Shown: piece after piece, positions 7,558 through 16,586 of the stretch
Position numbering within the stretch: the first letter of the stretch is position 1
Layout of the letters: each line of letters begins with the position of its first letter
NCBI GenBank assembly: GCA_016192345.1
Contig: JACPUH010000027.1
Location: 1 to 59,626, forward strand
Reading direction: 5' to 3'
From: Ignavibacteriales bacterium
GTDB lineage: Bacteria > Bacteroidota > Ignavibacteria > UBA10030
DNA length: 59,626 nucleotides
Program-made: the position numbers and the translations under genes
Notes under the pieces: generated by a model
What the model saw: only the letters and a program-made list of their open reading frames with translations
Databases searched by the model: none
Told to the model about the DNA's origin: nothing

Positions 7558-8520
7558 GTGAAAGCGATATTCCTCATCGCGGCCACAGTCTGCCCGGTTG
7601 TTTTCATACTGATAGCGGGCTGCAACCAGCCATTCGATCCCAAAGGAGAATTCCACGAGCAGCTTGTGGTCTATTCCATCCTCACGAACAACCGTCCCGT
7701 GCAGATCGTGCGGGTCTACTCCACGTACGATCCCCCCGGCTTCGATCCGCTTGCGCACCATTCAGAGAGACTCCTCACCGGCGCGACGGTGACTCTTCGC
7801 GAGGATGCCACGACATACTTCCTGGCCGACACGCTGATACCTCGCCCGGATACGAGCCGTTTCAGCACATCCATGGTCGCCTACTCAACGACGCAGCTTC
7901 GTCCGCAATTTGGCAAAGCCTACTTCCTCTCGGTGGAGACGGCGCAACTCGGGACCTCGACTTCGTCCATCACCCTGCCGGCGCGGGCCTCAATGTCTTT
8001 TATCGGCGGACTTCTTTTAGATGCGCCGGATGAATATCGGGGCAATGCAGAGATCCAGTTTGTCGGGTACCCCGGCAAAGGGACACGCGCAGCCGTCTTC
8101 CGGTTGTATGTCGATTACACTGTGCAGAAGGGGACGGCGATGGTTGATGAACGGGTGGAGGTGCCGTACGATTTTCGCGACACGACATCGAACATCGCCC
8201 AGGCACTCTATCCCGGGATGGAATCGTTTACGATCGGCTCCGTCCGTAAAACCTACCTGGCTGCCTTGATCGATGTATTTCTCAGGTATCCCGGAGCGCG
8301 ACTAAAATTTAACCAGGTCGTTTTCTTCCTGTTGCAAGGGGAGGAGCAGTTTTATAAATACCACAGCATTGTGAACGGGTTCCGGGATGCGTTTTCGATC
8401 CGGACCGATCAGCCTTCATATTCCAACATCAACGGCGGACTTGGAGTATTTGCCGGGTACTCTGTCGATTCGCTGGTGCATAAACTGCCGGAGGATTTTT
8501 ATTTTAACAGAAATCCATGA
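7558..8520 (+). CDS. DUF4249-family lipoprotein
   Basis: A predicted outer-membrane lipoprotein of the DUF4249 family, proteins usually encoded beside TonB-dependent receptors in Bacteroidota. The signal peptide KAIFLIAATVCPVVFILIAG is followed by the lipobox Cys. The body has the family start (QLVVYSILTNNRPVQIVRVY and STYDPPGFDP) and end (EEQFYKYHSIVNGFRD, FSIRTDQPSYSNI, GGLGVFAGYS). GTG at 7558 is preferred because AAGGAAG lies five bases upstream; an ATG at 7540 would add six residues (MKKEDH) with no site. No receptor gene precedes it: it is followed by a second DUF4249 gene, which is an unusual arrangement. Confidence 0.85.
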   Translation: MKAIFLIAATVCPVVFILIAGCNQPFDPKGEFHEQLVVYSILTNNRPVQIVRVYSTYDPPGFDPLAHHSERLLTGATVTLREDATTYFLADTLIPRPDTSRFSTSMVAYSTTQLRPQFGKAYFLSVETAQLGTSTSSITLPARASMSFIGGLLLDAPDEYRGNAEIQFVGYPGKGTRAAVFRLYVDYTVQKGTAMVDERVEVPYDFRDTTSNIAQALYPGMESFTIGSVRKTYLAALIDVFLRYPGARLKFNQVVFFLLQGEEQFYKYHSIVNGFRDAFSIRTDQPSYSNINGGLGVFAGYSVDSLVHKLPEDFYFNRNP

Positions 8521-8554
8521 TGAAGGTTTCCTTCTCCCGGGTTTACTCTCCGAT

Positions 8555-8616
8555 GGAGGAAACCTCCGACCCCGCAGGTTTTACTCAGGGCCATCAGAAT
8601 GAAACCTGTCAGGTCT
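8555..8616. repeat. AAACCT / AGGTTT palindromic repeats
   Basis: Between the two DUF4249 genes, GGAGG-AAA-CCTCC (8555-8567) forms a tight hairpin, AAACCT and AGGTTT (8560-8581) form a second overlapping inverted repeat, and AAACCTGTCAGGT (8602-8614) repeats the motif. No T-run follows, so these look like small dispersed palindromes and not a classical terminator. Confidence 0.4.
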
Positions 8617-8726
8617 TTCAAATTGGAGATCTGTGGTTGGAGTACAATTCAGCCCGCTCGATGATACAGGGCTGATCAATTGAACTCGGCGAGAACTCAA
8701 CGAATATCTCTCCAAAGAAAAATTTG

Positions 8727-9650
8727 ATGACTCTCCTTACGAAGTCACGACTGGCGCTTGGTTCGGGCATGGTTATCTTGGCTCTAAGCTGCCACACCGC
8801 TTTCGAGCCCATCGCTCCGATGGAACCGCGCCCCGTTCTTTTCTCTCTCATCACCACCGCGAGAGATACGCAATTCGTGAAGGTCATGATCACGCGTGGA
8901 GAAAGAATGTCCCCAACCACTCAGGACGACGTTAATCCAGCCATCACGCTGAACCGGCCGGGGCAATCGGCGCAAACAGGCACCTTCCTCCCATCCGTTC
9001 AATCATACGCCGCTTTTCCTTTCCGGGCCGAGTTTGGTGCGGCACATACCCTGAAGGTTGTCACGCAAGAGTTCGGGACGATCGAGGCAACGACGAACAT
9101 CCCGCAACGGGCGTCGTTCGACATCGGAGGACGAAGTACCTTGGACACGCCGGAAAAAAGCTCCTTTGACATCACGGCGAGGGTCACCTTCCACACCACA
9201 ACCAGGGCATTCCGACTCCAATTTTTTGTCGAAGCCGATGTGGTACGGGGCGTGCACACAACCCTCTTGAGGCAGGAGATTCCGTTGAACTACGCCGATT
9301 CAACTGCAATCGTGGAAACCGGGAGCTCACCTCTTTTCGGCCGGTTGGAAGTCCGAACGGTGGAGAATGTTTATGCCCGGAAGGCCTACATTGCAGCTAT
9401 TTTCGCGGTGCTTGCCAAAGCCTCCGGCGCCAACCAAGTGCTGTTTCGCCGCGTTGTTGTTCACGCGACGCACTCCGGGGAGGAGGTATACAAGTACTAC
9501 AGCATCGCGAATGGATTTATCGACCCCAACTCCATCCGCGCCGATCAGCCCGATTATTCCAACATTCCGGGGGCGTTCGGTTTCTTCGGTGGCATCGCGG
9601 AACAGCGGTTTGAGTATGCCTTGCCGGAAGATTTTGTGCATAACAGGTGA
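8727..9650 (+). CDS. DUF4249-like lipoprotein
   Basis: A second lipoprotein of the same family, divergent from its neighbour. Its signal peptide (LALGSGMVILAL, then SC) ends in a lipobox-type Cys near residue 22. The C-terminal family block is clear: SGEEVYKYYSIANGF, SIRADQPDYSNIPGAFGFFGG and LPEDFVHNR. The N-terminal half is shorter and less similar than in the other two copies. ATG at 8727 is used; no good ribosome-binding site is visible. Like its neighbour it would sit on the inner face of the outer membrane or at the surface as the accessory partner of a TonB-dependent receptor. The nearest receptor gene lies downstream, beyond 636 bases of repeats. Confidence 0.8.
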   Translation: MTLLTKSRLALGSGMVILALSCHTAFEPIAPMEPRPVLFSLITTARDTQFVKVMITRGERMSPTTQDDVNPAITLNRPGQSAQTGTFLPSVQSYAAFPFRAEFGAAHTLKVVTQEFGTIEATTNIPQRASFDIGGRSTLDTPEKSSFDITARVTFHTTTRAFRLQFFVEADVVRGVHTTLLRQEIPLNYADSTAIVETGSSPLFGRLEVRTVENVYARKAYIAAIFAVLAKASGANQVLFRRVVVHATHSGEEVYKYYSIANGFIDPNSIRADQPDYSNIPGAFGFFGGIAEQRFEYALPEDFVHNR

Positions 9651-9686
9651 TTGTTTTTAACCACGGATAGCACACCGAAAAGAAAA

Positions 9687-9717
9687 TTATCCACGAAGTT
9701 CACCAAGTACACAAACG
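9687..9717 (+). repeat. Solitary arm of the CCACGAAG repeat
   Basis: ATCCACGAAGTTCACCAAGT followed by ACACAAACG matches the left arm of the GxxExxY cassettes, but no partner arm is seen nearby, so this is probably a decayed or solo end. Confidence 0.5.
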
Positions 9718-9794
9718 CCGGATTTTTGATTATCCTCGAAATGCTTTAACGCTGACAGAGGGTGACATCTTTTTTGACCGGACCGCATGATGTC

Positions 9795-10178
9795 ACCCTT
9801 TCAGGGTTGAAGAAAATCCCTCAAGACAAAGTCGATAAGAATATCATCCCTTCGGGATTCAAACGCCTCAGCGCAAGAAGCCCGAAGGGCTGGAATGATA
9901 CTTACCTGGGGAAGTACTACGCAATACACTCATGAGAATAATGCCACCCCTTCGGGGTTGAAATGGTTTAATGATCCCATTGCTAGAAGAATGTCATCCC
10001 TTCGGGATTCAGGCACTCAGCGGTAGAAGCCCGAAGGGCTTCAACATGAATAACCAGGCAATCAAATTCAAAAAAGAACCCCGAAGGGGTTCAATTGAAC
10101 CGGACTCCAACCCAAAAGCCCGAAAGGCTGTTATGATTATATCCGAGCAATAAAAAAAACATGAAACCCCAAAGGGGT
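9795..10178. repeat. Cluster of nine short hairpin repeats (CCCTTCGGG / CCCGAAGGG)
   Basis: Nine small palindromes with 4-6 bp stems and mostly a 3-base TTC or GAA loop lie within 384 bases. Their centres are near 9801, 9852, 9885, 9952, 10002, 10034, 10084, 10122 and 10172. The consensus is about TGTCAYCCC-TTC-GGGRTT; four units read TTC and four read GAA (opposite orientation), one reads AAA. Two TTC/GAA pairs (9845-9891 and 9995-10040) share 46-47 bp of closely similar sequence including CTCAGCG between the hairpins, at a spacing of 150 bp. The rest of the 636-base gap (9651-10286) holds a solo cassette arm and no credible gene. Confidence 0.75.
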
Positions 10179-10286
10179 GACATCGAAAGGAATCATGGAG
10201 ACATCAGGATGAGGAACGAGGAAGACCCTCTTAAGGAAAACTTCTACCCGGCTTTAGCATCCTTCAAGGATCAATAAGAAGACGAG

Positions 10287-12506
10287 GTGAGAAAAGGACT
10301 GCAGTATGGCTTGTTTGGGATGATTTGTGGACTCAATGTTCTCACCGCCCAGGTGGCCGACGTCCGCGGCATCGTCACCGACAGCCTGACGAACCAGCGC
10401 GTTCCGTTTGCCAACGTTGTCTTAATCGGAACCAACAAAGGGGCGGCGGCGAACGGGGTCGGGTTTTATCTCCTCCCCAGCGTGCAGGCGGGATCGTACG
10501 AAATCGCCGCCAGCGCCGTCGGGTACGAACGGCTGGTCAAGCGGATCCGAGTGCAGGCGGGAAGGACCCTGGAATTGAACTTCCGCCTCAAGCCCACCTC
10601 CATCGAAACCGAAGAGGTGGTCGTCACCGGCCAGGGAAAAAAGGAACTGACGGAGATCAACACGAGCATCCACATCGTGGACCAGCAGGAGTTGAAGATC
10701 ACCCCCGTCACCGCGCAGGCGGATGTCTTCCACTCGCTCAAGATGCTCCCCGGCATCGTCTCCACCAGCGATGTCAGTTCCAAGTTCTACGTGCGGGGCG
10801 GATCGGGGGACCAAAACCTCGTCCTCCTGGACGGCATGAAAATTTACAATCCATTCCATGCCCTCGGAATCTTCAGCGTCTTCGACCCGGACATCGTTCG
10901 CAATGTGGAGATCTACACCGGGGCTTTTCCCCCGGGGTTCGGCAGCAGGCTTTCGTCGGTCGTGAATATCAATTCTGGTGATGGACGCGCTGACCGGCTT
11001 GCGGGGCGCGCAAACCTCAACTTCCTCTCCTCCAAGCTCCAGTTGGAAGGGCCGCTCGCCAGCGGCGTCACCTGGTCGTTCAACGGGAGAAAATCGCTTT
11101 TCAAGGAGACGTTCAAGGATATTGTCAAACAGGACGTGCCGGTCGATTTCTACGACGTGTTCCTCAAGATCTCCGGCCAGACTGAGGGGGAGGCGAAGTT
11201 CGACCTGTCGTATCTTACCACGGCTGACGACCTGAAATATCCGAACCCGAACGACCCGGACTACCGGTGGCGCAACACGGCATTGGGACTGAACGTCTCC
11301 GGCCTGCTCAGCGACCGGTTGTTTGTCGCCTCAACGGTCTTCGCCAATTCCTTCACCGCGGAGAGGGATTCGAAGTCGTCCAACCTCATCACTCCTTCCA
11401 CCACTTCCGTGAAGGAACCGGGAGTGAGAGCACAGGCAACTTACTATACGGACGATCTCGATTTGTATTTCTTCGGGTTCGAGTTCAGCTTCCCCACGCT
11501 CGAATACAACCTGACGAACAACACCGGGAACCGGGTGCGGCTCTACAGCACCTCCCCCGAAGCCTCGGCCTGGATCCGCTACCAGGCCAAGTTCAAGCGC
11601 CTCCAGTTGGACGGCGGGATCCATAGCGAGATAGGCTCCTTGTTTGCCCGCGGCGACGCCTCCGCAACGATCCAGCCTCGCATCAATATGAGTTACCTCG
11701 TCATCGGCGACTGGCGCGTCAATGCGTCGTACGGCCGCTTCAGCCAGACGGTGATCACCGTGAGCAACGAGGACGATTTGATCTCCGTCTTCGATGCTTG
11801 GATCGAGGTGCCGGAGAATTTAAAGACGGAACAGGCAGACCATCTGGTGGCAGGGTTTGAAGGAACCGTGGCTGACCGAACTTCGGCGAGCATCCAGGCC
11901 TATTACAAGAACTACAGTTCGCTGGCCGCGTATAACCGAAACAAGATCGACGCGAATGACCCGGATTATATCACCGGTACGGGAAAAGCGTACGGCATGG
12001 AGCTTCTACTCCGGTTCAGTTCCTCACTTGTGGACCTGTATGGCACTTACACCATCGGATGGACGAAGCTGAACAACGAGGGGCTTGAGTACTACCCGCG
12101 CTACGACCGGAGGCATCACATCAATCTGCTGGGTGTGCTGCGGCCCTTCGAGCGGTTTGACATCACGTTGCGGTGGGAATTCGGGAGCGGCTTCCCGTTT
12201 ACACAGACGGTAGGATTTTACGACCGTTTAACGCTACAGGATGCATTACCGGGACCGTTCGAACTGGAGACCGGTCAGCCGTACAATATCCTTGGACCAA
12301 AGAACGCCGCGCGATTGCCGGATTACCACCGGCTCGATGCGAGCGTGAACTATACACTGTTGCTCGGAGACGTGAGGGCAATCCTTGGAGTGAACATCAT
12401 CAATGTGTACGACCAGAAAAACATCTTCTACTTTGACCGCAAGACCGGCCAGCGGGTGGACATGCTCGGTTTCTTCCCGACGGCCACGTTGACCCTTGAA
12501 TATTAA
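10287..12506 (+). CDS. TonB-dependent receptor with carboxypeptidase-D-like domain
   Basis: An outer-membrane active-transport receptor of 739 residues. After a signal peptide (cleavage near LTAQ) comes a CarboxypepD_reg-like domain (VRGIVTDSLTNQRVPFANV, about residues 25-110), then a plug domain (about 115-235, with SSKFYVRGGSGDQNLVLLDG and GAFPPGFGSRLSSVVNI), then the 22-strand barrel ending in an aromatic C-terminus (TATLTLEY). GTG at 10287 gives the complete signal peptide; an ATG at 10320 would shorten it. It is closely related to the receptor at 14316. Unlike that one it has no DUF4249 gene directly downstream: cassette 2 begins 26 bases after its stop codon. Confidence 0.92.
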   Translation: MRKGLQYGLFGMICGLNVLTAQVADVRGIVTDSLTNQRVPFANVVLIGTNKGAAANGVGFYLLPSVQAGSYEIAASAVGYERLVKRIRVQAGRTLELNFRLKPTSIETEEVVVTGQGKKELTEINTSIHIVDQQELKITPVTAQADVFHSLKMLPGIVSTSDVSSKFYVRGGSGDQNLVLLDGMKIYNPFHALGIFSVFDPDIVRNVEIYTGAFPPGFGSRLSSVVNINSGDGRADRLAGRANLNFLSSKLQLEGPLASGVTWSFNGRKSLFKETFKDIVKQDVPVDFYDVFLKISGQTEGEAKFDLSYLTTADDLKYPNPNDPDYRWRNTALGLNVSGLLSDRLFVASTVFANSFTAERDSKSSNLITPSTTSVKEPGVRAQATYYTDDLDLYFFGFEFSFPTLEYNLTNNTGNRVRLYSTSPEASAWIRYQAKFKRLQLDGGIHSEIGSLFARGDASATIQPRINMSYLVIGDWRVNASYGRFSQTVITVSNEDDLISVFDAWIEVPENLKTEQADHLVAGFEGTVADRTSASIQAYYKNYSSLAAYNRNKIDANDPDYITGTGKAYGMELLLRFSSSLVDLYGTYTIGWTKLNNEGLEYYPRYDRRHHINLLGVLRPFERFDITLRWEFGSGFPFTQTVGFYDRLTLQDALPGPFELETGQPYNILGPKNAARLPDYHRLDASVNYTLLLGDVRAILGVNIINVYDQKNIFYFDRKTGQRVDMLGFFPTATLTLEY

Positions 12507-12531
12507 TGCCCACAAAAAAACTGAAAGGTCT

Positions 12532-13113
12532 GATCCACCAAGGACACGAAGGGACACGAAGAAAAACTTTTAAATGGGTTAAGGCCGGTGTTTAACGTGA
12601 ATTGTAGAAGCCTATCGAATATAACGTTTCCATTTGAGTGTCCCCACGCTTCCGAAATTGATCAAGAGACCGATACGAAAGCCTGTGGTTTTGAGATAAT
12701 GAAGTAGTTGAGCTTCCTCTTTGCCGGCTACAACATCGAGCGCCTTGATTTCAACAATGATCTTGTCATAACAGATGAAATCCGCCTCATATTCCTTTCT
12801 TAATAGTATTTCTTTAAATCGAATTCTAAGTTTCTCATTCGATTTGAAGGGGATGTTGTGTGCAGTCAATACGATTTCCATCGCTTCGTGATAGACGGCC
12901 TCAAGAAACCCTGGCCCAAGTTCCCTATGAACCTCAATTGCCGCACCAACGATTGCATACACCTCTTCCCTATACAGAAGTTCTCCCTCACTTTTCATCT
13001 GCTCCTCCTTCACCCTTCTGAATTGCCACCTACCTCTTGATATCTTTTCTAAGATTTCTTCTTTTCCATTAATTTGCCTTCGTGCACTTCGTGGCCTTCG
13101 TGGATCATTTTTC
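12532..13113. mobile_element. Inverted-repeat cassette 2 (carries intact GxxExxY gene)
   Basis: The left arm (12532-12571) has GATCCACCAAGGACACGAAG followed by GGACACGAAG. The right arm (13073-13113) reads CCTTCGTGCACTTCGTGG, then CCTTCGTGGATCA. The arms are approximate reverse complements and enclose only one gene. The element is collinear with cassette 1 over its whole length. Its right arm overlaps the last codons of ada. Its left end lies where a DUF4249 partner of the upstream receptor would be expected, so insertion may have displaced that gene (inference). Confidence 0.62.
12612..12998 (-). CDS. GxxExxY protein (PD-(D/E)XK nuclease-like fold)
   Basis: A 128-residue member of the GxxExxY family (PDDEXK_3), a widespread but functionally undefined family with a nuclease-like fold. 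The N-terminal helix carries ELGPGFLEAVYHEAM with the name-giving G-x-x-E-x-x-Y; the core has EADFICYDKIIVEIKALD, in which Asp and E-x-K match the PD-(D/E)XK catalytic pattern. An ATG at 12998 with AAGGAGGAG eight bases upstream is clearly the start; a longer frame from 13148 only reads through antisense ada sequence. It is the sole gene inside cassette 2 and the intact paralogue of the broken copy at 3861-4247. Confidence 0.85.
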   Translation of the reverse strand: MKSEGELLYREEVYAIVGAAIEVHRELGPGFLEAVYHEAMEIVLTAHNIPFKSNEKLRIRFKEILLRKEYEADFICYDKIIVEIKALDVVAGKEEAQLLHYLKTTGFRIGLLINFGSVGTLKWKRYIR

Positions 13114-14146
13114 CTTGCTCCAACCCTAACAACAGCTTCTTCCTCCACAATCCTCCCCCGTATCCACCCAACTCACCACTCTTGTTAACCACGCGGTGAC
13201 AGGGGATCACGACGGCAATCCGGTTCATGCCGTTGGCCGTCCCGACCGCACGCACAGCCTTCGGCGACCCAACGCGACGCGCAATGTCTTCATAGGATAC
13301 TGTCGCACCGTACGGGATTTTTAATAATTCCTTCCACACCCCCTCCTGAAATGGCGTTCCGGGAAAGACGAGGTTAACGGAGAATTTTTTTCGCGACCCT
13401 TCGAAATACTCCACCAGTTCTTTTTTCAGCGCGACCAGATGGGCGTTTTCGCCCGGAACGATTGCCCTCTGGAATCGACGGCGCAAGGTGGTAAATTGCG
13501 CCTCAAGCATGCGGCGATCGGTAAATTCTAAAAGGCAGACACCGTCATTCGTCGCAGCGGCGAGAAGCGGGCCGATGGGACTTTCGATCCAGGTGACAAC
13601 GATGCAATCCGTCGACCGGCTCTTCCCCGGAGGCTGCCCAAACGTTTTGCTAAACGCATCCCGGAAACCGCTGTGGGAATTGTACCCGTGTCCGAGGACC
13701 ACGTCATCAAGATCCGCACCGTTGCGGATTTGTTCGAGCGATGTGCCGAGTCTTCGCCCACGAGAGTAGGCTTGAAAAGTCATTCCATAGGTTTTCATAA
13801 AATATCTCCTTGCCCGGGCGGGGTCGATATGAATGGAACGGAGATACGCGTCACCATACCGTCCCGTTGGGTTTTTCTCAATCGTGGTTAACAATCGCTG
13901 CACCCATTCCGGGGGCTTCCCATTGGTTTCCATCGGCCGGCATCGCTTGCAGGGACGGAACCCGGCGAACAACGCCTCACGGGCGCTTCCATAATACTCC
14001 GTGTTTTTGGGGAGCGGCTTGCGGGCCGGACAGGAGGGGCGGCAGAAGATCCCCGTGCTTTTGACTCCTAAATAGAATATCCCATCATAGGAACTGTCGC
14101 GGGTCAGGGAAGCCTGGTCCATTTCATGTTTGGGTAATGAAAGCAT
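13049..14146 (-). CDS. ada: Ada-type methylated-DNA repair protein/transcription activator
   Basis: A bifunctional Ada of 365 residues. The N-terminal zinc domain (FYLGVKSTGIFCRPSCPAR ... CKRC) carries the four cysteines that bind zinc and accept methyl groups from phosphotriesters. An AraC-type helix-turn-helix follows (about residues 80-175, DDVVLGHGYNSHSGFRDAF), then the O6-methylguanine transferase domain with active-site VIPCHRVV. Ada repairs alkylated DNA and, once methylated, activates its own regulon. ATG at 14146 has AAAAGGA upstream. The last 20 or so residues (KMIHEGHEVHEGKLMEKKKS) are not Ada-like and are encoded by the right arm of cassette 2. Confidence 0.93.
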   Translation of the reverse strand: MLSLPKHEMDQASLTRDSSYDGIFYLGVKSTGIFCRPSCPARKPLPKNTEYYGSAREALFAGFRPCKRCRPMETNGKPPEWVQRLLTTIEKNPTGRYGDAYLRSIHIDPARARRYFMKTYGMTFQAYSRGRRLGTSLEQIRNGADLDDVVLGHGYNSHSGFRDAFSKTFGQPPGKSRSTDCIVVTWIESPIGPLLAAATNDGVCLLEFTDRRMLEAQFTTLRRRFQRAIVPGENAHLVALKKELVEYFEGSRKKFSVNLVFPGTPFQEGVWKELLKIPYGATVSYEDIARRVGSPKAVRAVGTANGMNRIAVVIPCHRVVNKSGELGGYGGGLWRKKLLLGLEQGKMIHEGHEVHEGKLMEKKKS

Positions 14147-14315
14147 CGATTGCGTCCTTTTCTTCGTTCTCCATTCTCATTCTGACGGAACAAAGATACT
14201 ATTCCACCCATTCGTACTCCACCGAAAAATCGACATCGATGTTTTTACCCTGTCATTCCACAGACGTAACGCAGTGCCTTGACATTCGATCAATTTTCCG
14301 GCAAACTCTTGGTGA

Positions 14316-16586
14316 ATGTACGACGAACATCCTTTCAGAGAGCGTTCTACTTCAGTCGGAGCAGCTTCGTTCGCTTTTCCCCTTCAAATCCTTGCAATCG
14401 CCTCTTTTCTGCTTCTCCCATTGACAGTTGCCGCCCAGAGGTTTGATATTCGCGGCACGGTCAGCGACAGTATAACCGGGGAAAAGATCCCCTACGCGAA
14501 TATCCGTATCATCCCCCTGAACAGAGGGGCAGCAGCAAACGCATCAGGCTTTTACCTCCTTCCCAACATCCCACCCGGCATTCATTTAGTGACCACCAGC
14601 GCCATCGGCTACCGGACGCTCGTGAGGAGGGTAACGGTGGAACAAAGTTCGCTCACACTGAACTTGGCTCTTGCCCCAACCTCCATTGAACTTGAGGAGG
14701 TGGTCGTGAGCGCAGAACAGGAGCGCGAGGTCACTAAGATCAACACAAGCATTCACGTCATGCGGCAGGAGGAACTGCGCCTCGCACCGGTGGCAGTGCA
14801 GCAGGATATCTTTCACGCGTTCCAGATCCTTCCCGGCGTTGTAACGACGAGCGATGTCAGTGCAAAGTTTTTCGTGCGGGGAGGCGCGGGGGATCAAAAT
14901 CTCGTCATGCTGGACGGCATGAGGATCTACGGTCCCTTCCACGCGCTCGGCATCTTCAGCATCTTCGACCCGGACGTGGTTTCCTCCGTCGAAGTGCACA
15001 CGGGCGCGTTCCCGGCAGAGTATGGGGGACGTCTCTCTTCCGTCATCCACATCAACACGCGCGAAGGACGAAGCGACCGTGCGTCGGCACGCACGCACCT
15101 CAACCTGCTCTCGACAAAACTTCAGCTCGAGGTGCCGGTCACCGACCATATCCGCTGGATCGCGAGTGCGCGGAAATCGCTCTTCCCTGAAACGTTCAAG
15201 CGACTGACGCGGCGCAACGTTCCACTTTCGTTTTATGACCTCTTCCTCAAAGTGAGCGCGGACGTACCGGGCCTCCACAAACTCAGTGCTCAGGTGCTGA
15301 TGAGCGGCGACGACCTGCTATCCGATGATCCGGCGGAAGCCGATTACACCTGGCGCAACAAGACCATGGGTCTCTCCGTCTCCGGTCTCGTGGCCGACCG
15401 CTTGTTCATCAGCTCTTCCGTGTACGTGACCAATTTCGAATCCGTGCGCGATCCCAAGCGTTCCCGCTTCCTCACCCCCGCCTCGACCACCGTGAAGGAA
15501 GCGGCAGCGAGAATCGAAGCAACCCTCTACGGCGAGGCGGGGGCACAATCGATGTTCGGCGTCGATTTCTCCTTCCCGAAAACTGTTTTCAGGCTCGTCA
15601 ATACTGCCGCTTTCCAACGACAATCGAGTAATTCTTTCTCCGAAGCGATGATGTGGTACCGGTACCAACGTCCCATCGGCAGCCTCCTGATCGACGCAGG
15701 CATTCACACCGAGCTGGCCAAATTGGTGGAAAAGGGAGTTCGCTTCCTGGAGCCGCGCATCAGTGCGCGGCACCCGCTGGCCGGGGCCTGGAATATGAAA
15801 GCGTCGTACGGCCGGTTTTCCCAGAGCCTCATCACCGTGAGCAATGAAGACGACCTGATTTCCATCTTCGATGCATGGATCAAGGTGCCCCCCTACGTCG
15901 AACCCCAGCGGGCCATCCACTATGTTGCGGGTGTGGAAGGACCGATCAGCGGTTCCCTTGCTGCAAGCTTGCAGGGCTACTACAAAGACTTTGACAATCT
16001 CACCTCCTACAACAGGGATAAAGTGCGACCGCAGGATCCCGATTATCTTGACGGCGGCGAGGCAACCGCGTACGGCGCGGAGCTGCTCCTCCGGTTCGGC
16101 TCACCGCTGCTCGACCTGTACGGGGCTTATTCGTACGGCTGGGTTAGCGTTACGGCGGGAGGGCTGACGTACTATCCGCGCTACGACGTGCGTCATCACA
16201 TCAATCTGCGTGGCGCATTCAGACCCTGGAGGAATTTCGAGTTGACCGTTCGGTGGGAGTTCAGTTCGGGGTATCCGTTTACACAAACGATCGGGTTCTA
16301 CGACAGGATCGTCCTCCCTGACCCGGTGCATACACCCCCCGAGCATGAAACCGGCGCGCCGTACGCGATTCTCGGTCCGAAGAACGCCGCACGATTGAAC
16401 CCCTATCACCGGCTCGATGCCGGGATGACCTACCACTTCGAGTTCGGTCAGGCGCGCGGGAGCATCGGAGCTCATATCATGAATGTGTACAACCGGAAGA
16501 ATGTTTTCTACTTTGAACGGTACACAGGTCAAAGGATCGACATGATTCCGTTTTTCCCTTCAGCCACCGTTACGTTTGAATATTGA
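14316..16586 (+). CDS. TonB-dependent receptor with carboxypeptidase-D-like domain
   Basis: A 756-residue paralogue of the receptor at 10287, with the same domain order: signal peptide with a long N-region (cleavage near LTVAAQ), CarboxypepD_reg-like domain (IRGTVSDSITGEKIPYANI), plug (SAKFFVRGGAGDQNLVMLDG and GAFPAEYGGRLSSVIHI) and barrel ending ATVTFEY. Long collinear stretches match the first receptor (GRFSQSLITVSNEDDLISIF versus GRFSQTVITVSNEDDLISVF). The stop codon overlaps the ATG of the following DUF4249 lipoprotein (TGATG), giving the classic coupled receptor/lipoprotein pair. The ATG at 14316 lacks a strong ribosome-binding site. The ligand is unknown. Confidence 0.92.
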   Translation: MYDEHPFRERSTSVGAASFAFPLQILAIASFLLLPLTVAAQRFDIRGTVSDSITGEKIPYANIRIIPLNRGAAANASGFYLLPNIPPGIHLVTTSAIGYRTLVRRVTVEQSSLTLNLALAPTSIELEEVVVSAEQEREVTKINTSIHVMRQEELRLAPVAVQQDIFHAFQILPGVVTTSDVSAKFFVRGGAGDQNLVMLDGMRIYGPFHALGIFSIFDPDVVSSVEVHTGAFPAEYGGRLSSVIHINTREGRSDRASARTHLNLLSTKLQLEVPVTDHIRWIASARKSLFPETFKRLTRRNVPLSFYDLFLKVSADVPGLHKLSAQVLMSGDDLLSDDPAEADYTWRNKTMGLSVSGLVADRLFISSSVYVTNFESVRDPKRSRFLTPASTTVKEAAARIEATLYGEAGAQSMFGVDFSFPKTVFRLVNTAAFQRQSSNSFSEAMMWYRYQRPIGSLLIDAGIHTELAKLVEKGVRFLEPRISARHPLAGAWNMKASYGRFSQSLITVSNEDDLISIFDAWIKVPPYVEPQRAIHYVAGVEGPISGSLAASLQGYYKDFDNLTSYNRDKVRPQDPDYLDGGEATAYGAELLLRFGSPLLDLYGAYSYGWVSVTAGGLTYYPRYDVRHHINLRGAFRPWRNFELTVRWEFSSGYPFTQTIGFYDRIVLPDPVHTPPEHETGAPYAILGPKNAARLNPYHRLDAGMTYHFEFGQARGSIGAHIMNVYNRKNVFYFERYTGQRIDMIPFFPSATVTFEY

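Noticed and set aside
9971..10153. Small plus-strand frame in the hairpin-repeat region
   Set aside because: Built from the repeat units; no ribosome-binding site.
9795..10178. CRISPR-like array of short repeats
   Set aside because: Units occur in both orientations, spacings vary from 32 to 67 bases, the core is only about 13 bases, and no cas gene is in the window.
13049..13148. N-terminal 50-residue extension of the intact GxxExxY protein
   Set aside because: The extension reads through antisense ada sequence, whereas the internal ATG at 12998 has an ideal AAGGAGGAG site and matches the paralogue's start.
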